This document shows, in pieces, positions 42,197-51,453 of a stretch of 64,000 bases of DNA. The translations under genes and the position numbers were made by a program. Within the stretch, counting starts at the first letter, position 1. Every line of letters begins with the position of its first letter. The notes beneath the pieces were generated by a model. That model had not been told where the DNA came from, did no database searches, and saw only the letters and a program-made list of their open reading frames with translations. The stretch comes from QHWT01 sp963755695 (GTDB lineage: Bacteria; Acidobacteriota; Vicinamibacteria; Vicinamibacterales; 2-12-FULL-66-21): NCBI GenBank assembly GCA_963755695.1, contig CAVWLB010000010.1, positions 1,426,001-1,490,000 on the forward strand, written 5' to 3'.

Positions 42197-43160
42197 TCAG
42201 AACCCATCAACTGTAGCACAGGTAAAGCTACGGGTTAACATAACCGTATCGGCACGTATCACCCTCCGCCTCCACGCCATTGCGCGGGTGAAACGGTCGT
42301 AGACCGTGCGCAGCCGCGCCTCGAGCACGTGCGTGTAGATCTGCGTCGTCGACAGGTCGGCGTGGCCGAGCATCATCTGGATCGCGCGCAGGTCGGCGCC
42401 GCGCTCGAGCAGGTGCGTCGCGAACGAGTGCCGCAGCACGTGCGGGCTGAGCTCGCGCGGCACGCCCGCCTTGATGCCGTACTCCTTCAGGATCTTCCAG
42501 AAGCCGACGCGCGAGAGCTGGCCGCCCGCGCGCGTTGACGAACAGCCAGGGCGACTTGCGCGCCTTGAGCAGCGCCGGCCGCGCCTTCGCGATGATAGCG
42601 CCGCACCCAGTCGGCCGCCTCCTCGCCGATCGGCACGATCCGCTCCTTGTCGCCCTTGCCGATGCAGGTCAGGTAGCCCTCGTCGAGATTGCAGATCGCC
42701 GGCGCGAAGCGACAGCAGCTCGGAGACGCGCAGGCCGGTCGCGTAGAGCAGCTCGATCAGCGCCCGGTCGCGCAGGCCGCGCGGCGTCGCGACATCCGGC
42801 TGCGCGAGCAGCCGATCGACTTCCTCGAGCGAGGAAACTTCGGCAGCGCCGGCCAGGCGCGCGGCGCGCGCAGATCGTCGGCCGGGCTCGGCCTCGATCC
42901 GCTGCTCGAGCACCAGGAACCGGTAGAGCCGCGAACGCAGGCGACCGACGCGCGACCGAGCGCGGCGACAGGCCCGAGGCCATCAGCTGACGCACGAACG
43001 CTTCGAGGTCGCGGCGATCGAGCGTCTCGACCGCACGCGCTTTGCCTTCCGCGAACGCCGCGAGCGCCGCGAGGTCGCGCGCGTAGCTCTCGAGGGTGTT
43101 CGGCGACAGCCGCCGGTCGTCGCGGAGATAATCGAGATAGGTATCAATGGTGGCGGACAT
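42197..43160 (-). CDS. tyrosine recombinase XerC/XerD
   Basis: Chromosome-dimer resolution recombinase. About 310 residues. The N-terminal SAM-like domain reads TYLDYLRDDRRLSPNTLESY and LEAFVRQLMASGLSPRSVAR. The catalytic domain has RDRALIELLYATGLRVSELL (Arg I), a Lys-containing beta turn, ELSPHVLRHSFATHLLERGA (HxxR), GHADLSTTQIYTHV (His and the Tyr nucleophile). Frame changes near 42530, 42590, 42710, 42832, 42885 and 42958. The C-terminal tail is uncertain (stop at 42197 or, after a shift giving RFHPRN, at 42228). XerC versus XerD cannot be decided. Confidence 0.92.
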
Positions 43161-43169
43161 TCAGTGACA

Positions 43170-43300
43170 GTATCGAAGGCAACCGGGATTGCGCTGCATT
43201 CGCGGTTCCCGCGCTGCGTTCGCAGTTCGCGCTGCTGGCCTTTGCGTTGGCGGTGTGCTTCGAGCGTTTGAGCGCGCAAGAACTGTTCATGGCCTCGTTT
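43170..43300. repeat. GCGCTGC(A/G)TTCGC(A/G)GTT word repeats
   Basis: The 213-base gap between xer and murQ contains GCGCTGCATTCGCGGTTC, GCGCTGCGTTCGCAGTTC and GCGCTGCTGGCCTTTGCG in tandem. No promoter or gene is evident in it. Confidence 0.6.
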
Positions 43301-43374
43301 GACATGCGCTGGCGCGCCGAGTAACATACGCGGTTGTCCGTGACGCGTCCCTCGCGTCTCGGCCGAAACCTCAC

Positions 43375-44308
43375 ATGCCGACCCATTCGAAGTGGCAGTC
43401 GCTTCCCACCGAAGCGATCAATCCCGCCACCCTCGCCATCGACAAGACTCCCGCCGCGACATCGTCGACATGATGCTGAACGAAGACCGCAAGGTGCTCG
43501 CGGCGGTGCAGCGCGAGAAGGAGCGCATCGCGGTCGGCGTCGAGATCATCACGCAGGCGCTGCGCAAGGGCGGCCGCATCATCTTCGTCGGCGCCGGCAC
43601 GAGCGGCCGGCTCGGCGTGCTCGAGTCGGCGGAGATGCCGCCGACCTTCGGCACCGACCCGCGCGCTCGTGCAGGCGATCATGGCCGGCGGCCAGGACGC
43701 GGTGTTCCAGGCCAAGGAAGGCGTCGAGGACAACTACGAGGAGGGCGCCGCAGCATCGGCCGGCTGCGGCCGACCAAGAACGACGTCGTCATCGGCGTGT
43801 CGGCGAGCGGCATGACGCAGTTCGTGCGCGGCGCGCTGACGCGCGCGCGCAAGGCGGGCGCGAAGATCATCTTCGTCACCTGCGACCCGCGCACCGAGCT
43901 GCAGACCTTCGTCGACCTGACGATCGCGCCGGCGGTCGGCCCGGAGGTCATCGCCGGCTCGACGCGGCTGAAGGCCGGCACCGCGACCAAGATGGTGCTC
44001 AACATGCTGACCACCGTCGCGATGATCCAGATCGGCAAGACCTACGGCAACCTGATGGTCGACGTGCAGACGGGATCGGAGAAGCTGAAGGATCGCGCGC
44101 GCCGCATCATCAACATCGTCACCGGCCTCGACTACGACGACGGCCGACGAGCTGCTGCAAGCGCGCGCAGTGGAACGTCAAGGCCGCGATCGTGATGCAG
44201 AAGACCGGCCTGACGCTGCCGCAGGCGCTCACGCGGCTGCGCAAGGCCCACGACTCGGTGCGCGAGGCGATCGGCGAGGACATCGAGCCGCGCGCTGCGC
44301 AGCACTGA
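43375..44308 (+). CDS. murQ: N-acetylmuramic acid 6-phosphate etherase
   Basis: Cleaves the lactyl ether of MurNAc-6-P to give GlcNAc-6-P and lactate in peptidoglycan recycling. About 311 residues with a single SIS domain. It starts MPTHSKWQSLPTEAINPATL, then MLNEDRKVLAAVQREKERI, the sugar-phosphate site FVGAGTSGRLGVLESAEMPP, and VIGVSASGMTQFVRGALTRA. It ends REAIGEDIEPRAAQH-stop. Frame changes occur near 43440, 43667, 43750 and 44150. It converges on nagB with 42 bases between the stops. Confidence 0.95.
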
Positions 44309-44350
44309 GCTGCTCGCTAGATCGATCGAGCTCGGCGCGATCGAGTCCGT

Positions 44351-45096
44351 CTAGCTCGAGACTTCGCCGCCGCGCTCGTCGAGCATCAGCTCGACGTCGT
44401 CGGTGCAGCTGCAGGAACGACGCCGGCAGCTTCGGCGTCAACGGCCCGTTGACCATCCGCTCGACGCAGCGCGCCTTCGACTTCCCGGTCGCGAGCAGCA
44501 CGATCCGCCGCGCGTGGAGGATCGTCGCCATCCCCATCGACAGCGCTTCGCGCGGCACGCGCGCCGACGTCGCCGCCGAAGAGCGCGGCGTTGCTGCGGC
44601 GCGTCGCCGGCCTTCAGCGTCGACGCGATGCGTCCGCGCCTGCCAGCTCGCGCGCCGGCTCGTTGAAGCCGATGTGGCCGTTGGTGCCGAGCCCGAGAAT
44701 CTGCAGATCGATGCCGCCGGCCGCGGCGATCGCGCGCTCGTAGCGCGCGCACTCCGCCTCGGGATCCGGCGCCGCGCCGTTCAGGAAGTTGATCCGCTCC
44801 GGCGCGAGGTTCACGTGCGCGAACAGGTGCTGCTCCATGAACGTGCGGTAGCTGCCCGGATGCGACGGACGGAATGCCGAGGAACTCGTCGAGGTTGAAC
44901 GTCGTCGCGCGCGAGAAATCGACCTGGCCGTGCGCGTGCAAGCGTGCCGAGCTCGCGATAGAGCCGGATCGGCGTGCGGCCGGTCGGCAGGCCGAGCACG
45001 AGATCGCGGTTTCGCCTTCAACGCGTCGGCTGATACGCGCGCGCTAGCGCTGTCTTGCCAGCGCGCGTTCGTCGGAAAATCACCGTGAATGCGCAA
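44351..45096 (-). CDS. nagB: glucosamine-6-phosphate deaminase, frame-disrupted
   Basis: Converts GlcN-6-P to fructose-6-P and ammonia. About 248 residues. LGLPTGRTPIRLYRELG, FSRATTFNLDEFLGIPSVAS (catalytic Asp/Glu), SYRTFMEQHLFAHVNLAPER, INFLNGAAPDPEAECARYE and ILGLGTNGHIGFNEPARELA are all diagnostic. The C-terminal part reads ALSMGMATILHARRIVLLAT then PKLPASFLQLH and DVELMLDERGGEVSS-stop. Frame changes near 44405, 44560, 44600, 44635, 44870, 44940 and 45010. It starts 13 bases after the kinase stop, so the two are cotranscribed. Confidence 0.93.
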
Positions 45097-45108
45097 GCAT
45101 GAGTCTGG

Positions 45109-46059
45109 TCAGTCAGTCGCTTTGTAGGCCGGAACGCGCGCGCCGCCGCGCGCTTCGGCAGCGCGAGCGCACCGCGCCGACCGCCGGCTCGACGGTCGAG
45201 CTGGAACGTGCGGCTGCTGCGGCGACGCGAGCGGCAGCCGCCGCGACCAGCTCCTCGTCCAGCCACGGCACGGCGCGGAAGATGCCGCCGGCGAGGACGA
45301 ACGGAAACGGCGTGCCGACGAGCTCGAGCCGCCGCGCCACCGACAGCGCCGAGGATCGAGCTCGTCGGCGGCGCCGCGCAGGATCCCGATCGCGACCGCG
45401 TCGCCGGCGGTGAAGCGCCCTGCACGCACTGCGCGAGCGCCGCGATCGCGGCCGGCCGCAGCGTGCCGTGATAGACCTCGTGGATCAAGTCCTGCGCGCG
45501 CGACGACGTCGAAGTACTGCAGCAGCAGATCGCGTCAGCAGCGTCGGCGGACCGCGGCGGTCGGCCTCGCGCAGCACCGCGCGCAGCGCCGCCCGGCCGA
45601 TCCAGTAGCCGCTGCCCTCGTCGCCGAGCACGTAGCCCCAGCCGCCGGCGCGCGCCGCTTCCTCGCTGCGCGTTGCGTCCGTAGGCGATCGAACCGGTGC
45701 CGGCGATGACCACGACGCCCGGCTGCACCCGGCGCGCCCGCCTCGAGCGCGACCAGCGCGTCGTTGACGACGAGCACGCGCGCCTTGTAGCCGATGCGCC
45801 TCATGATGCCGCGCACGACACGCGCATCGTCGGCGCGATCGACGCCGGCGATGCCGAGGCAGATCGCCGCCGGCACGATGTCGCGATCGCCGATCGCCTC
45901 CTCCATCACCTCGTGCAGGACCTTCTCGACCTCGAGCTCCCCGACCGCCTGGAGGTTGGCGCCGCCGCGCCGCGCCTCGGCGAACATTTCTCCGCTCTCG
46001 TCGGCGAGCAGGCAGACGGTCTTCGTGCCGCCGGCGTCGATGCCCAGCACGTAAATCAA
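45109..46059 (-). CDS. N-acetylglucosamine kinase-like protein (BadF/BadG/BcrA/BcrD ATPase family)
   Basis: ASKHA-fold sugar kinase, about 316 residues. Phosphate-1 motif LGIDAGGTKTVCLLADE, connect-1 and phosphate-2 VVIAGTGSIAYGRNAQ, GYVLGDEGSGYWIGRAALRA typical of NagK/MurK-like kinases, and the adenosine region TPFPFVLAGGIFRAVPWLDE. It ends VPAYKATD-stop. Frame changes near 45185, 45345, 45420, 45495, 45535, 45670 and 45735. Position directly upstream of nagB and opposite murQ supports a role in phosphorylating GlcNAc or MurNAc recovered from the cell wall. Confidence 0.88.
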
Positions 46060-46130
46060 TCGTCAATCCTTTATCCGAAATCCTCATCCTCTATCGCGAA
46101 TTCGCAATCACGAATCCATGATTGCCTTCG
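46060..46130. repeat. short AT-rich word island (CAATCCT, GCGAATTCGC)
   Basis: The gap between the divergent kinase and glycosidase genes carries TCAATCGTCAATCC, ATCCTCATCCTC and the palindrome GCGAATTCGC. It probably includes the promoters of both genes, but no clear hexamers could be assigned. Confidence 0.5.
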
Positions 46131-46213
46131 GTACTCGCAGTCAGATCGCGCATCGCAAGCACGCATTCGCGTTGACAGTCTGTTCTGCCAACTGTTACAT
46201 TCAATCACTTTAT

Positions 46214-47496
46214 ATGCAATCTGGCGGAGCGCGCGTGCGCCTCCGGCGCATGGCTGCGGCGCTGGCGGTTTGCTGTCTCGGGTTAACGGTGGTCGGAGGA
46301 GGGCCGGTCGCGTCCGCGCAAGCGCCGGCGGAAGTACGAGCGCTCTGGGTGCTGCGCACGTCGCTCACGTCGCCGCGGCCGTCGCCTCGCTCGTGCACAC
46401 CGCGCGGGAACACGGCTTCAACACACTGCTCGTTCAGGTGCGGGGCCGCGGCGACGCCTACTACAGCAGCGACGCTCGAGCCGCGCGCCGCCGATCTCAT
46501 CCGGCAGCCAGCCAGTTTCGATCCGCTTGACACGGTCGTACGAGAAGCGCACGACGCAGGGCTTCGCGTGCACGCCTGGATCAACCTGAATCTCGTGTCG
46601 AGCGCCGCCGAACTCCCCGCATCGCGCGACCATCTCATCTACCGGCATCCGGAATGGCTGATGGTCCCCCGCGAAATCGCGCAGGACGTCGCAAGACTCG
46701 ACCCGACGAGCCCGGCGTACATCGGGAAACTGGCACGATGGACGCGCGCGCAGGCCGACAAGGTCGAAGGCCTCTATGCGTCGCCGCTGCAGCCCGACGC
46801 CGCGAAATACGCCGAGTCGATCGTCGGCGACATCGCCAGGCGTTACGAGGTCGACGGCATCCACCTCGACTACGTGCGCTATCCGAACGACCAGTTCGAT
46901 TACAGCCGCTACGCGATCGCCGAATTTCGCGCGGAAATCCGTCCGGCCTGGCGGCGCCGGTCCGCGCTGCGCTCGATGCGAAGCAGGAGGTCGATCTGTT
47001 CGCCTATCCGGATCGTTTTCCTGCCGAGTGGAAAAGCTTTCGTCGCGCCCGACTGACCGCGCTGGTCATGCGGCTTCGCACCGCGGTGAAAGCCGCACGT
47101 CCGGGCGCGATGATGACGATTGCCGCCGCGCCCGATGCCCAGGACGCATTCGACCGCCGGCTGCAGGACTGGCGCACATGGCTCGAGACGGGCGTGGTCG
47201 ATGCCATCTGCCCGATGGCCTACACCCAGGAGCCGGCGCGGTTCGCGGAGCAGATCGCTGCCGCGCGCGACATCGCGGGCGGTCGGGCCGTGTGGGCTGG
47301 CATCGGCGCGTATCGGTTGACGCCGTCGCAGACGATCGACAACATCCAGACGGCGCGCCGGCTCGGCACCGCCGGCTTCATTCTCTTTTCCTACGACAGC
47401 CTGATCAATCCCGCGCAGGCCCCCGACTATCTGGCAACCGTCAGCCGTGGCGCATTCGGGGGCGTGCGAGCGGTCGAAACTGGATCGTCGAGATAG
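46214..47496 (+). CDS. GHL10-type (DUF187) family 10 glycosidase, exported
   Basis: About 428 residues. The N-terminus has a signal peptide (MAAALAVCCLGLTVVGGGPV, then ASAQAPAEVRALWV). The TIM-barrel family blocks are EVRALWVLRTSLTSP, HTAREHGFNTLLVQVRGRGD, HDAGLRVHAWINLNLVSSAA, VDGIHLDYVRYPNDQFDYSR and VDAICPMAYTQEPARFAEQI; the Asp in HLDYVRYP is a likely catalytic residue. Frame changes lie near 46375, 46480 and 46955; the last 500 bases are clean. Family members are thought to act on bacterial glycans, and the neighbouring murQ/nagB/nagK genes point to peptidoglycan fragments. A leader frame extends back to 46118 but is unlikely to be translated. Confidence 0.82.
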
Positions 47497-47527
47497 CACT
47501 TCCGCCTGCCGCGGAAGCCAACACGGT

Positions 47528-48586
47528 GTGACCCAGTTCGCCCAGGCGGCCGGACTTCTCGAGAAAGCAATCGCGGCACACGCGTTTCCCGCGGCATCGG
47601 TGGAAGTCGGCCGCGCCGCCGGGATGGCCTGGCGCGCCGCGTTTGGCCGCCTCACCTACGCGGAAGACGCGCCGCGCGCAACCGAAGAAACCCTCTTTGA
47701 TCTCGCGTCGCTCACGAAGGTCATCGCCACCACCACGCTCATCATGCGGGCCGTCGATGCGGGAACGCTCTCGCTGACCGACTGCGTGGCCGATCGGCTC
47801 AGCGGATGGCGCGGGCTCGATCGCCAGGCGGTGACGGTCGCAGATCTCCTCGAGCACGCGTCGGGACTCACCGCCTACCTGCCGTTCTTTCGCGATCACC
47901 ACGGGCGCGGCGAATTCGAACGCGCGATCTGCACGCTGCCGCTGGAATACACGCCACGCACGCAGTCGATCTACAGCGATCTGGGATTCATCCTGCTCGG
48001 GTTCATGCTCGAAGACGTCAACCGCACGCCGTTCGCGCAACAGTTCGAATACGAGGGGCTGCGCTTCAATCCAGCCCGCGAGTGGCGTGAGCGAACCGCA
48101 CCGACGGAGCTGGATCTCTGGCGCGGACGATTGCTGCAGGGAGAGGTGCACGACGAGAACACGTGGGCGCTCGGCGGCGCCGCAGGGCACGCCGGCCTCT
48201 TCGGCACAGCGGCGGCGACCGGTACCTTTGCGCGGTTGGTGCTACGGGGTCTGAATGGCGGACGATCGATCGCGCGCACAGAAACGCTGGCGCGGTTCAC
48301 GAGGAAATCAAGCGTGCCGGGGAGTTCGCGCGCTCTCGGGTGGGACACGATGCTGACGACGTCTTCGTGTGGCACTCGCCTGTCGCCGCGCGCAATCGGT
48401 CATACCGGCTTCACCGGCACATCGCTCTGGATCGATCCCGAACAGGATCTCTACATCGTCCTGCTCACCAATCGCGTGCACCCAACCCGGGAGAACAACG
48501 CCATTCAGTCGGTACGACGAGCGTTTCACGATTCCGTCATCGGCGCGCTTCGAGATCCGGCTATCAATCAGCCGCGCTCGTCCTAA
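47528..48586 (+). CDS. serine hydrolase, class C beta-lactamase/DD-peptidase fold
   Basis: About 352 residues, clean frame. Catalytic SxxK is FDLASLTKVIATTTLIMR, the YxN-like motif is YSDLGFILLG, and the third motif is HTGFTGTSLWIDP in place of KTG. No obvious signal peptide follows the GTG start (TQFAQAAGLLEKAIAAHAFP). Proteins of this type accompany MurNAc recovery genes (for example muropeptide amidase or esterase-like partners) in several phyla, which fits the neighbours; resistance function is not implied. It lies 31 bases after the glycosidase stop, so they probably share a transcript. Confidence 0.84.
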   Translation: MTQFAQAAGLLEKAIAAHAFPAASVEVGRAAGMAWRAAFGRLTYAEDAPRATEETLFDLASLTKVIATTTLIMRAVDAGTLSLTDCVADRLSGWRGLDRQAVTVADLLEHASGLTAYLPFFRDHHGRGEFERAICTLPLEYTPRTQSIYSDLGFILLGFMLEDVNRTPFAQQFEYEGLRFNPAREWRERTAPTELDLWRGRLLQGEVHDENTWALGGAAGHAGLFGTAAATGTFARLVLRGLNGGRSIARTETLARFTRKSSVPGSSRALGWDTMLTTSSCGTRLSPRAIGHTGFTGTSLWIDPEQDLYIVLLTNRVHPTRENNAIQSVRRAFHDSVIGALRDPAINQPRSS

Positions 48587-48599
48587 GACCGTGACAGCG

Positions 48600-49478
48600 C
48601 TAGAGACCGCCGCCGCCGCGACCCCGACCTGCGGGGAATGGGTTTGGCGCCGTGGGCCCTTGCGGAAATCCTCCTTCGATGCTCGGTACGACTGGGGTGC
48701 GAGGCCGAGGGTTCGTGCCCGGACCAGTGCCTGGCTGGCCACGCCCTCCGGGCTGTGGGGCACCAGGCCGCTGTTGTCCGCCGACTCCTCCGGGCAATCC
48801 TGGCAGTCCCGGTTGCCCGGGCACGCCACGTCCACCAGGGGCGTTGTTGACGAACAGGAACGCCCACTCGTTGTAGTGCGTGCGCCCCTGGTAAATCCGA
48901 ATCGACTCCGCCTTGCTCTTGCTGCTTACGCCAATCACGCCGCCGACTGGAGGAGCGCCGGGAAACGCGCCACCCTGCTGCCCCGGTTGTGCGGATTGCC
49001 CAGGCTGTCGGGGCTGTCCGAGTTGGCCGGGCTGTCCGGATTGGCCGGGCTGTCCGGATTGGCCGGGCTGCCCGGATTGTCCGGGTTGGCCGGGCTGTCC
49101 GGGCTGGCCAGGTTGACCGGGCGCACCTGGCATCCCCGGCATCCCCGGCATCCCCGGCTGGCCTGGAGCGCCAGCTGCACCGAGCGGCACAAAGTCGTCG
49201 CCGGTGATCGGATCCTTGTACTTCTTCCGGATGAAGCGCCCGTCCACGAGCACGTCGATGCTCGGCGGGAATGCCTGATTCTTGGCCTGAAACAGTCGTA
49301 TTGCGCGAACGTATTGCTGACCGCGCCACACGAGCTCTTCTTCTTTCTCGCGCTGGGCCTGCTGGCGCCAGACGGGCATCGCCACGGTCATCATGATGGC
49401 CATGATCGTCAACATGACGAGGAGCGCGGCCATCGCGTAGCCTCGCTCGCTACCTCCGCCTTGACGCTGTAACCTCAT
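48600..49478 (-). CDS. pseudopilin-like protein with a collagen-like Gly-X-Y domain
   Basis: 292 residues, clean frame. The N-terminus is a class III signal and helix: ERG/YAMAALLVMLTIMAIMM, followed by AMPVWRQQAQREKEEELVWR and GQQYVRAIRLFQAKNQAFPP, as in GspG/GspK-like pseudopilins; the usual Glu5 after the cleavage site is Ala. Residues 103-156 are 18 uninterrupted Gly-X-Y triplets dominated by GQP, GMP and GQS. A short beta segment (YNEWAFLFVNNA) and a second Pro/Gly-rich tail (residues 216-292) follow. It is convergent with the serine hydrolase gene and divergent from the Ig-like gene. A collagen-type triple helix on a pilus tip is conceivable, but that is inference. Confidence 0.85.
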   Translation of the reverse strand: MRLQRQGGGSERGYAMAALLVMLTIMAIMMTVAMPVWRQQAQREKEEELVWRGQQYVRAIRLFQAKNQAFPPSIDVLVDGRFIRKKYKDPITGDDFVPLGAAGAPGQPGMPGMPGMPGAPGQPGQPGQPGQPGQSGQPGQSGQPGQSGQPGQLGQPRQPGQSAQPGQQGGAFPGAPPVGGVIGVSSKSKAESIRIYQGRTHYNEWAFLFVNNAPGGRGVPGQPGLPGLPGGVGGQQRPGAPQPGGRGQPGTGPGTNPRPRTPVVPSIEGGFPQGPTAPNPFPAGRGRGGGGL

Positions 49479-49503
49479 GAGAGTATTATCCTTAGCGCCC
49501 TTT

Positions 49504-50772
49504 ATGCTAACACGATTCCGCCGCGACGACATCGTCCTCGGTGCCGTCGTCATTCTGCTCGCCGTGGCGATTCCCCTCGGCGTGGTCAGCTGCGACAAGG
49601 TACCTCTGCTGGCCCCGACCGGTACCGTAATCACGCTCATCCCAACGAGCAACACGCTGTCCCTGAACAGCCAGATCGACATCGTCGCCACCGTCATCGA
49701 AAACGGTGCGGCTGCCGGAACCGGGACGGGTTCGACGACGAGTACCGGCGCAGGGACGCCAGTGCAGAACGGAACCGTCATCACGTTTACGACGACGATC
49801 GGTCGGGTTGAGCCGGCCGAGGCTCGCACTCACAACGGCCAGGTCACAGTCAAGTTGATCAGCACTGGACAGAGCGGCACTGCGCGGATCACTGCCTTCT
49901 CCGGCGGCGCTTCGTCGGCGATCGACGTCAAGGTGGGCGCAACCGGCGCCGAACGGGTTGTCATGTCTGCGGCGCCACAGACACTTCCGGCAGACGGCGG
50001 ATCATCGACGATTACGGCAGTCGTGGCGGACATCGGCGGGACCGGACTCGCGAACATTCCGGTCACGTTCACGACGAGCGCCGGGACGGTCTCGCCGGCA
50101 ACCACCACGACCGATCCCAACGGGCTGGCGACCACGACGCTGACGACAGGGGCGACGGCAACGGTAACGGCACGGATCGCGGGCGCGCCAAACGACGCCG
50201 GCGGCGGGAGCGGCGCCACCGGCTCCAATTCCGTCACGGTCACGGTCGGTACAAGGCCACTGTCAACGTTCACCGCGAATCCAACGTTCGGGCCCGCCGG
50301 CACGCCGATCACCTTCACGGTAACTCCCGCGACTGGCGCGAACATCTCCGGAGGCACGATCAGCTACGGCGACGGAGGAAGTGACTCCCTCGGAGCCATC
50401 ACCGGTGCGGCAACGTTCGTTCATGCATACAGCAGCGCCGGTCAGTTCACGGCGAGGGTCACGGCGAACGACGTAAGCAGCGGCAGCCAGACGCTTGAAA
50501 CCACCGTGGTCATTGGCGCAGCTTCCGTGACGCTGGCGGCTGATCCGAACCCCACAAACGCTGGCCAGCCGACACAGCTCACCGCTACCTTGCCGGCCAC
50601 CACCTTGGCGGAGAGTTTCACGTTTACGTTCGACGACGGGCCTCCTGTCACGCAGACCAGCAACTCGTTGTCGCATGTTTTCAGGACTGCCGGCCCTCAC
50701 ACCGTGAGACTGGATGTGAGCCTCGTCGGGGGCGGGTCAGCAACAACGTCCGTCACAGTGACGGTACAGTGA
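49504..50772 (+). CDS. lipoprotein with bacterial Ig-like and PKD domains
   Basis: 422 residues, clean frame. The ATG at 49504 gives MLTRFRRDDIVLGAVVILLA and a lipobox LGVVSC, so it is exported and lipidated. Repeats of Ig-like (Big_1/invasin type) sequence cover residues about 30-250: VIENGAAA, NGTVITFTTTIGRVEPAEAR, TADGGSSTITAVVADIGGTG-like and LANIPVTFTTSAGTVSPATT. PKD-type domains follow (ISYGDGGSDSLGAI, FVHAYSSAGQFTARVTANDV; FTFDDGPPVTQTSNSLSHVF). Such proteins usually mediate surface contact or assembly. Another in-frame ATG lies at 49477. It sits inside the pilus/secretion block and could be its substrate or surface partner. Confidence 0.8.
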   Translation: MLTRFRRDDIVLGAVVILLAVAIPLGVVSCDKVPLLAPTGTVITLIPTSNTLSLNSQIDIVATVIENGAAAGTGTGSTTSTGAGTPVQNGTVITFTTTIGRVEPAEARTHNGQVTVKLISTGQSGTARITAFSGGASSAIDVKVGATGAERVVMSAAPQTLPADGGSSTITAVVADIGGTGLANIPVTFTTSAGTVSPATTTTDPNGLATTTLTTGATATVTARIAGAPNDAGGGSGATGSNSVTVTVGTRPLSTFTANPTFGPAGTPITFTVTPATGANISGGTISYGDGGSDSLGAITGAATFVHAYSSAGQFTARVTANDVSSGSQTLETTVVIGAASVTLAADPNPTNAGQPTQLTATLPATTLAESFTFTFDDGPPVTQTSNSLSHVFRTAGPHTVRLDVSLVGGGSATTSVTVTVQ

Positions 50773-51004
50773 CGGTGAGACGGTGAACCCGTAGGGCGGT
50801 CTTCCGCCTTCGCGGGAAGCGCTTCGGCGGACCGCGGTAGCCTTGGCTGAGGCTGGTTAGACCCGCCTGGTGCCTCCTACGCCAACGGCGCCACTAAAGA
50901 GGCGCCCTACAAAGTCGATTTCGAGTCCGGCTCTGCGGAGTAGGGCGGGTCTTCAGACCCGCCTCGGCGAAGGGCGCCTTTGATTGGCGCCGTACAGGTC
51001 GGCC
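50773..51004. repeat. REP-like hairpin cluster (GGCGGGTCTTCAGACCCGCC)
   Basis: GTAGGGCGGTCTTCCGCC, GTAGGGCGGGTCTTCAGACC and AGGCGCCCTAC words are arranged as hairpins. The perfect one has 9-base arms GGCGGGTCT/AGACCCGCC with a 2-base loop. GGGCGCC and GGCGCC palindromes follow. No reading frame of note. It separates the Ig-like gene from the convergent pseudopilin gene and may work as terminator and as a mobile REP-like element. Confidence 0.75.
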
Positions 51005-51453
51005 TTACCAATCCGAATAGTTCGATCCGTCGAGAGCCGTGCCTTGCGCGCCGCTCTTGACGTCGTAGACGCCGGGCTCGGTGCTGGGATTGTTCGGATC
51101 GGGCTCCGCCGGAACGGTCTGCCAGCTGTCGGTCGACTTCGTGATCGGATCTTCGGGCATCTTCCGCAGATAGCCGTCGCTGACCAGCGCATCGAGGGCG
51201 CCGGGTACTTCCCCTTGTCGGCGTAGTACCTGATCGATCGCGTCGCGCATGCGGAACAGATCGGTCTTGAGCGTGGCTTCAGCGTGCGGATGATGGAGTT
51301 CTTGTACTGCACGAGCCCCATCGCCGCCAGGATCGAGATCAGCGAGATCACGATAAGAAGCTCGACGAGCGTGAAGCCCCGCTCGCTTCCTCCTCGCCTG
51401 ATCCGCGGCAAGATCTGCCCGGCGCCGCTACCAGTCTTTATATTTGGTGCCAT
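51005..51453 (-). CDS. GspG-like major pseudopilin, frame-disrupted
   Basis: About 149 residues. The prepilin motif is GGSERG/FTLVELLIVISLIS with Glu5, then AAMGLVQYKNSIIRT. After frame changes near 51285 and 51208 the C-terminal part is MRDAIDQVLRRQGEVPGALD, ALVSDGYLRKMPEDPITKST and DSWQTVP, ending VYDVKSGAQGTALDGSNYSD then W-stop. The PEDPIT and final DVKSG-type motif match GspG. Start ATG overlaps the end of the next pseudopilin by 26 bases. Confidence 0.88.

Noticed and set aside
47528..48586. serine hydrolase as a beta-lactamase resistance gene
   Set aside because: The third motif is HTG instead of KTG, no clear signal peptide, and the context is cell-wall recycling; resistance cannot be claimed.
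48600..49207. plus-strand frames with CPG and WPG repeats opposite the collagen-like gene
   Set aside because: Complement of the Gly-X-Y coding region; no start context and odd Cys/Trp-rich composition.
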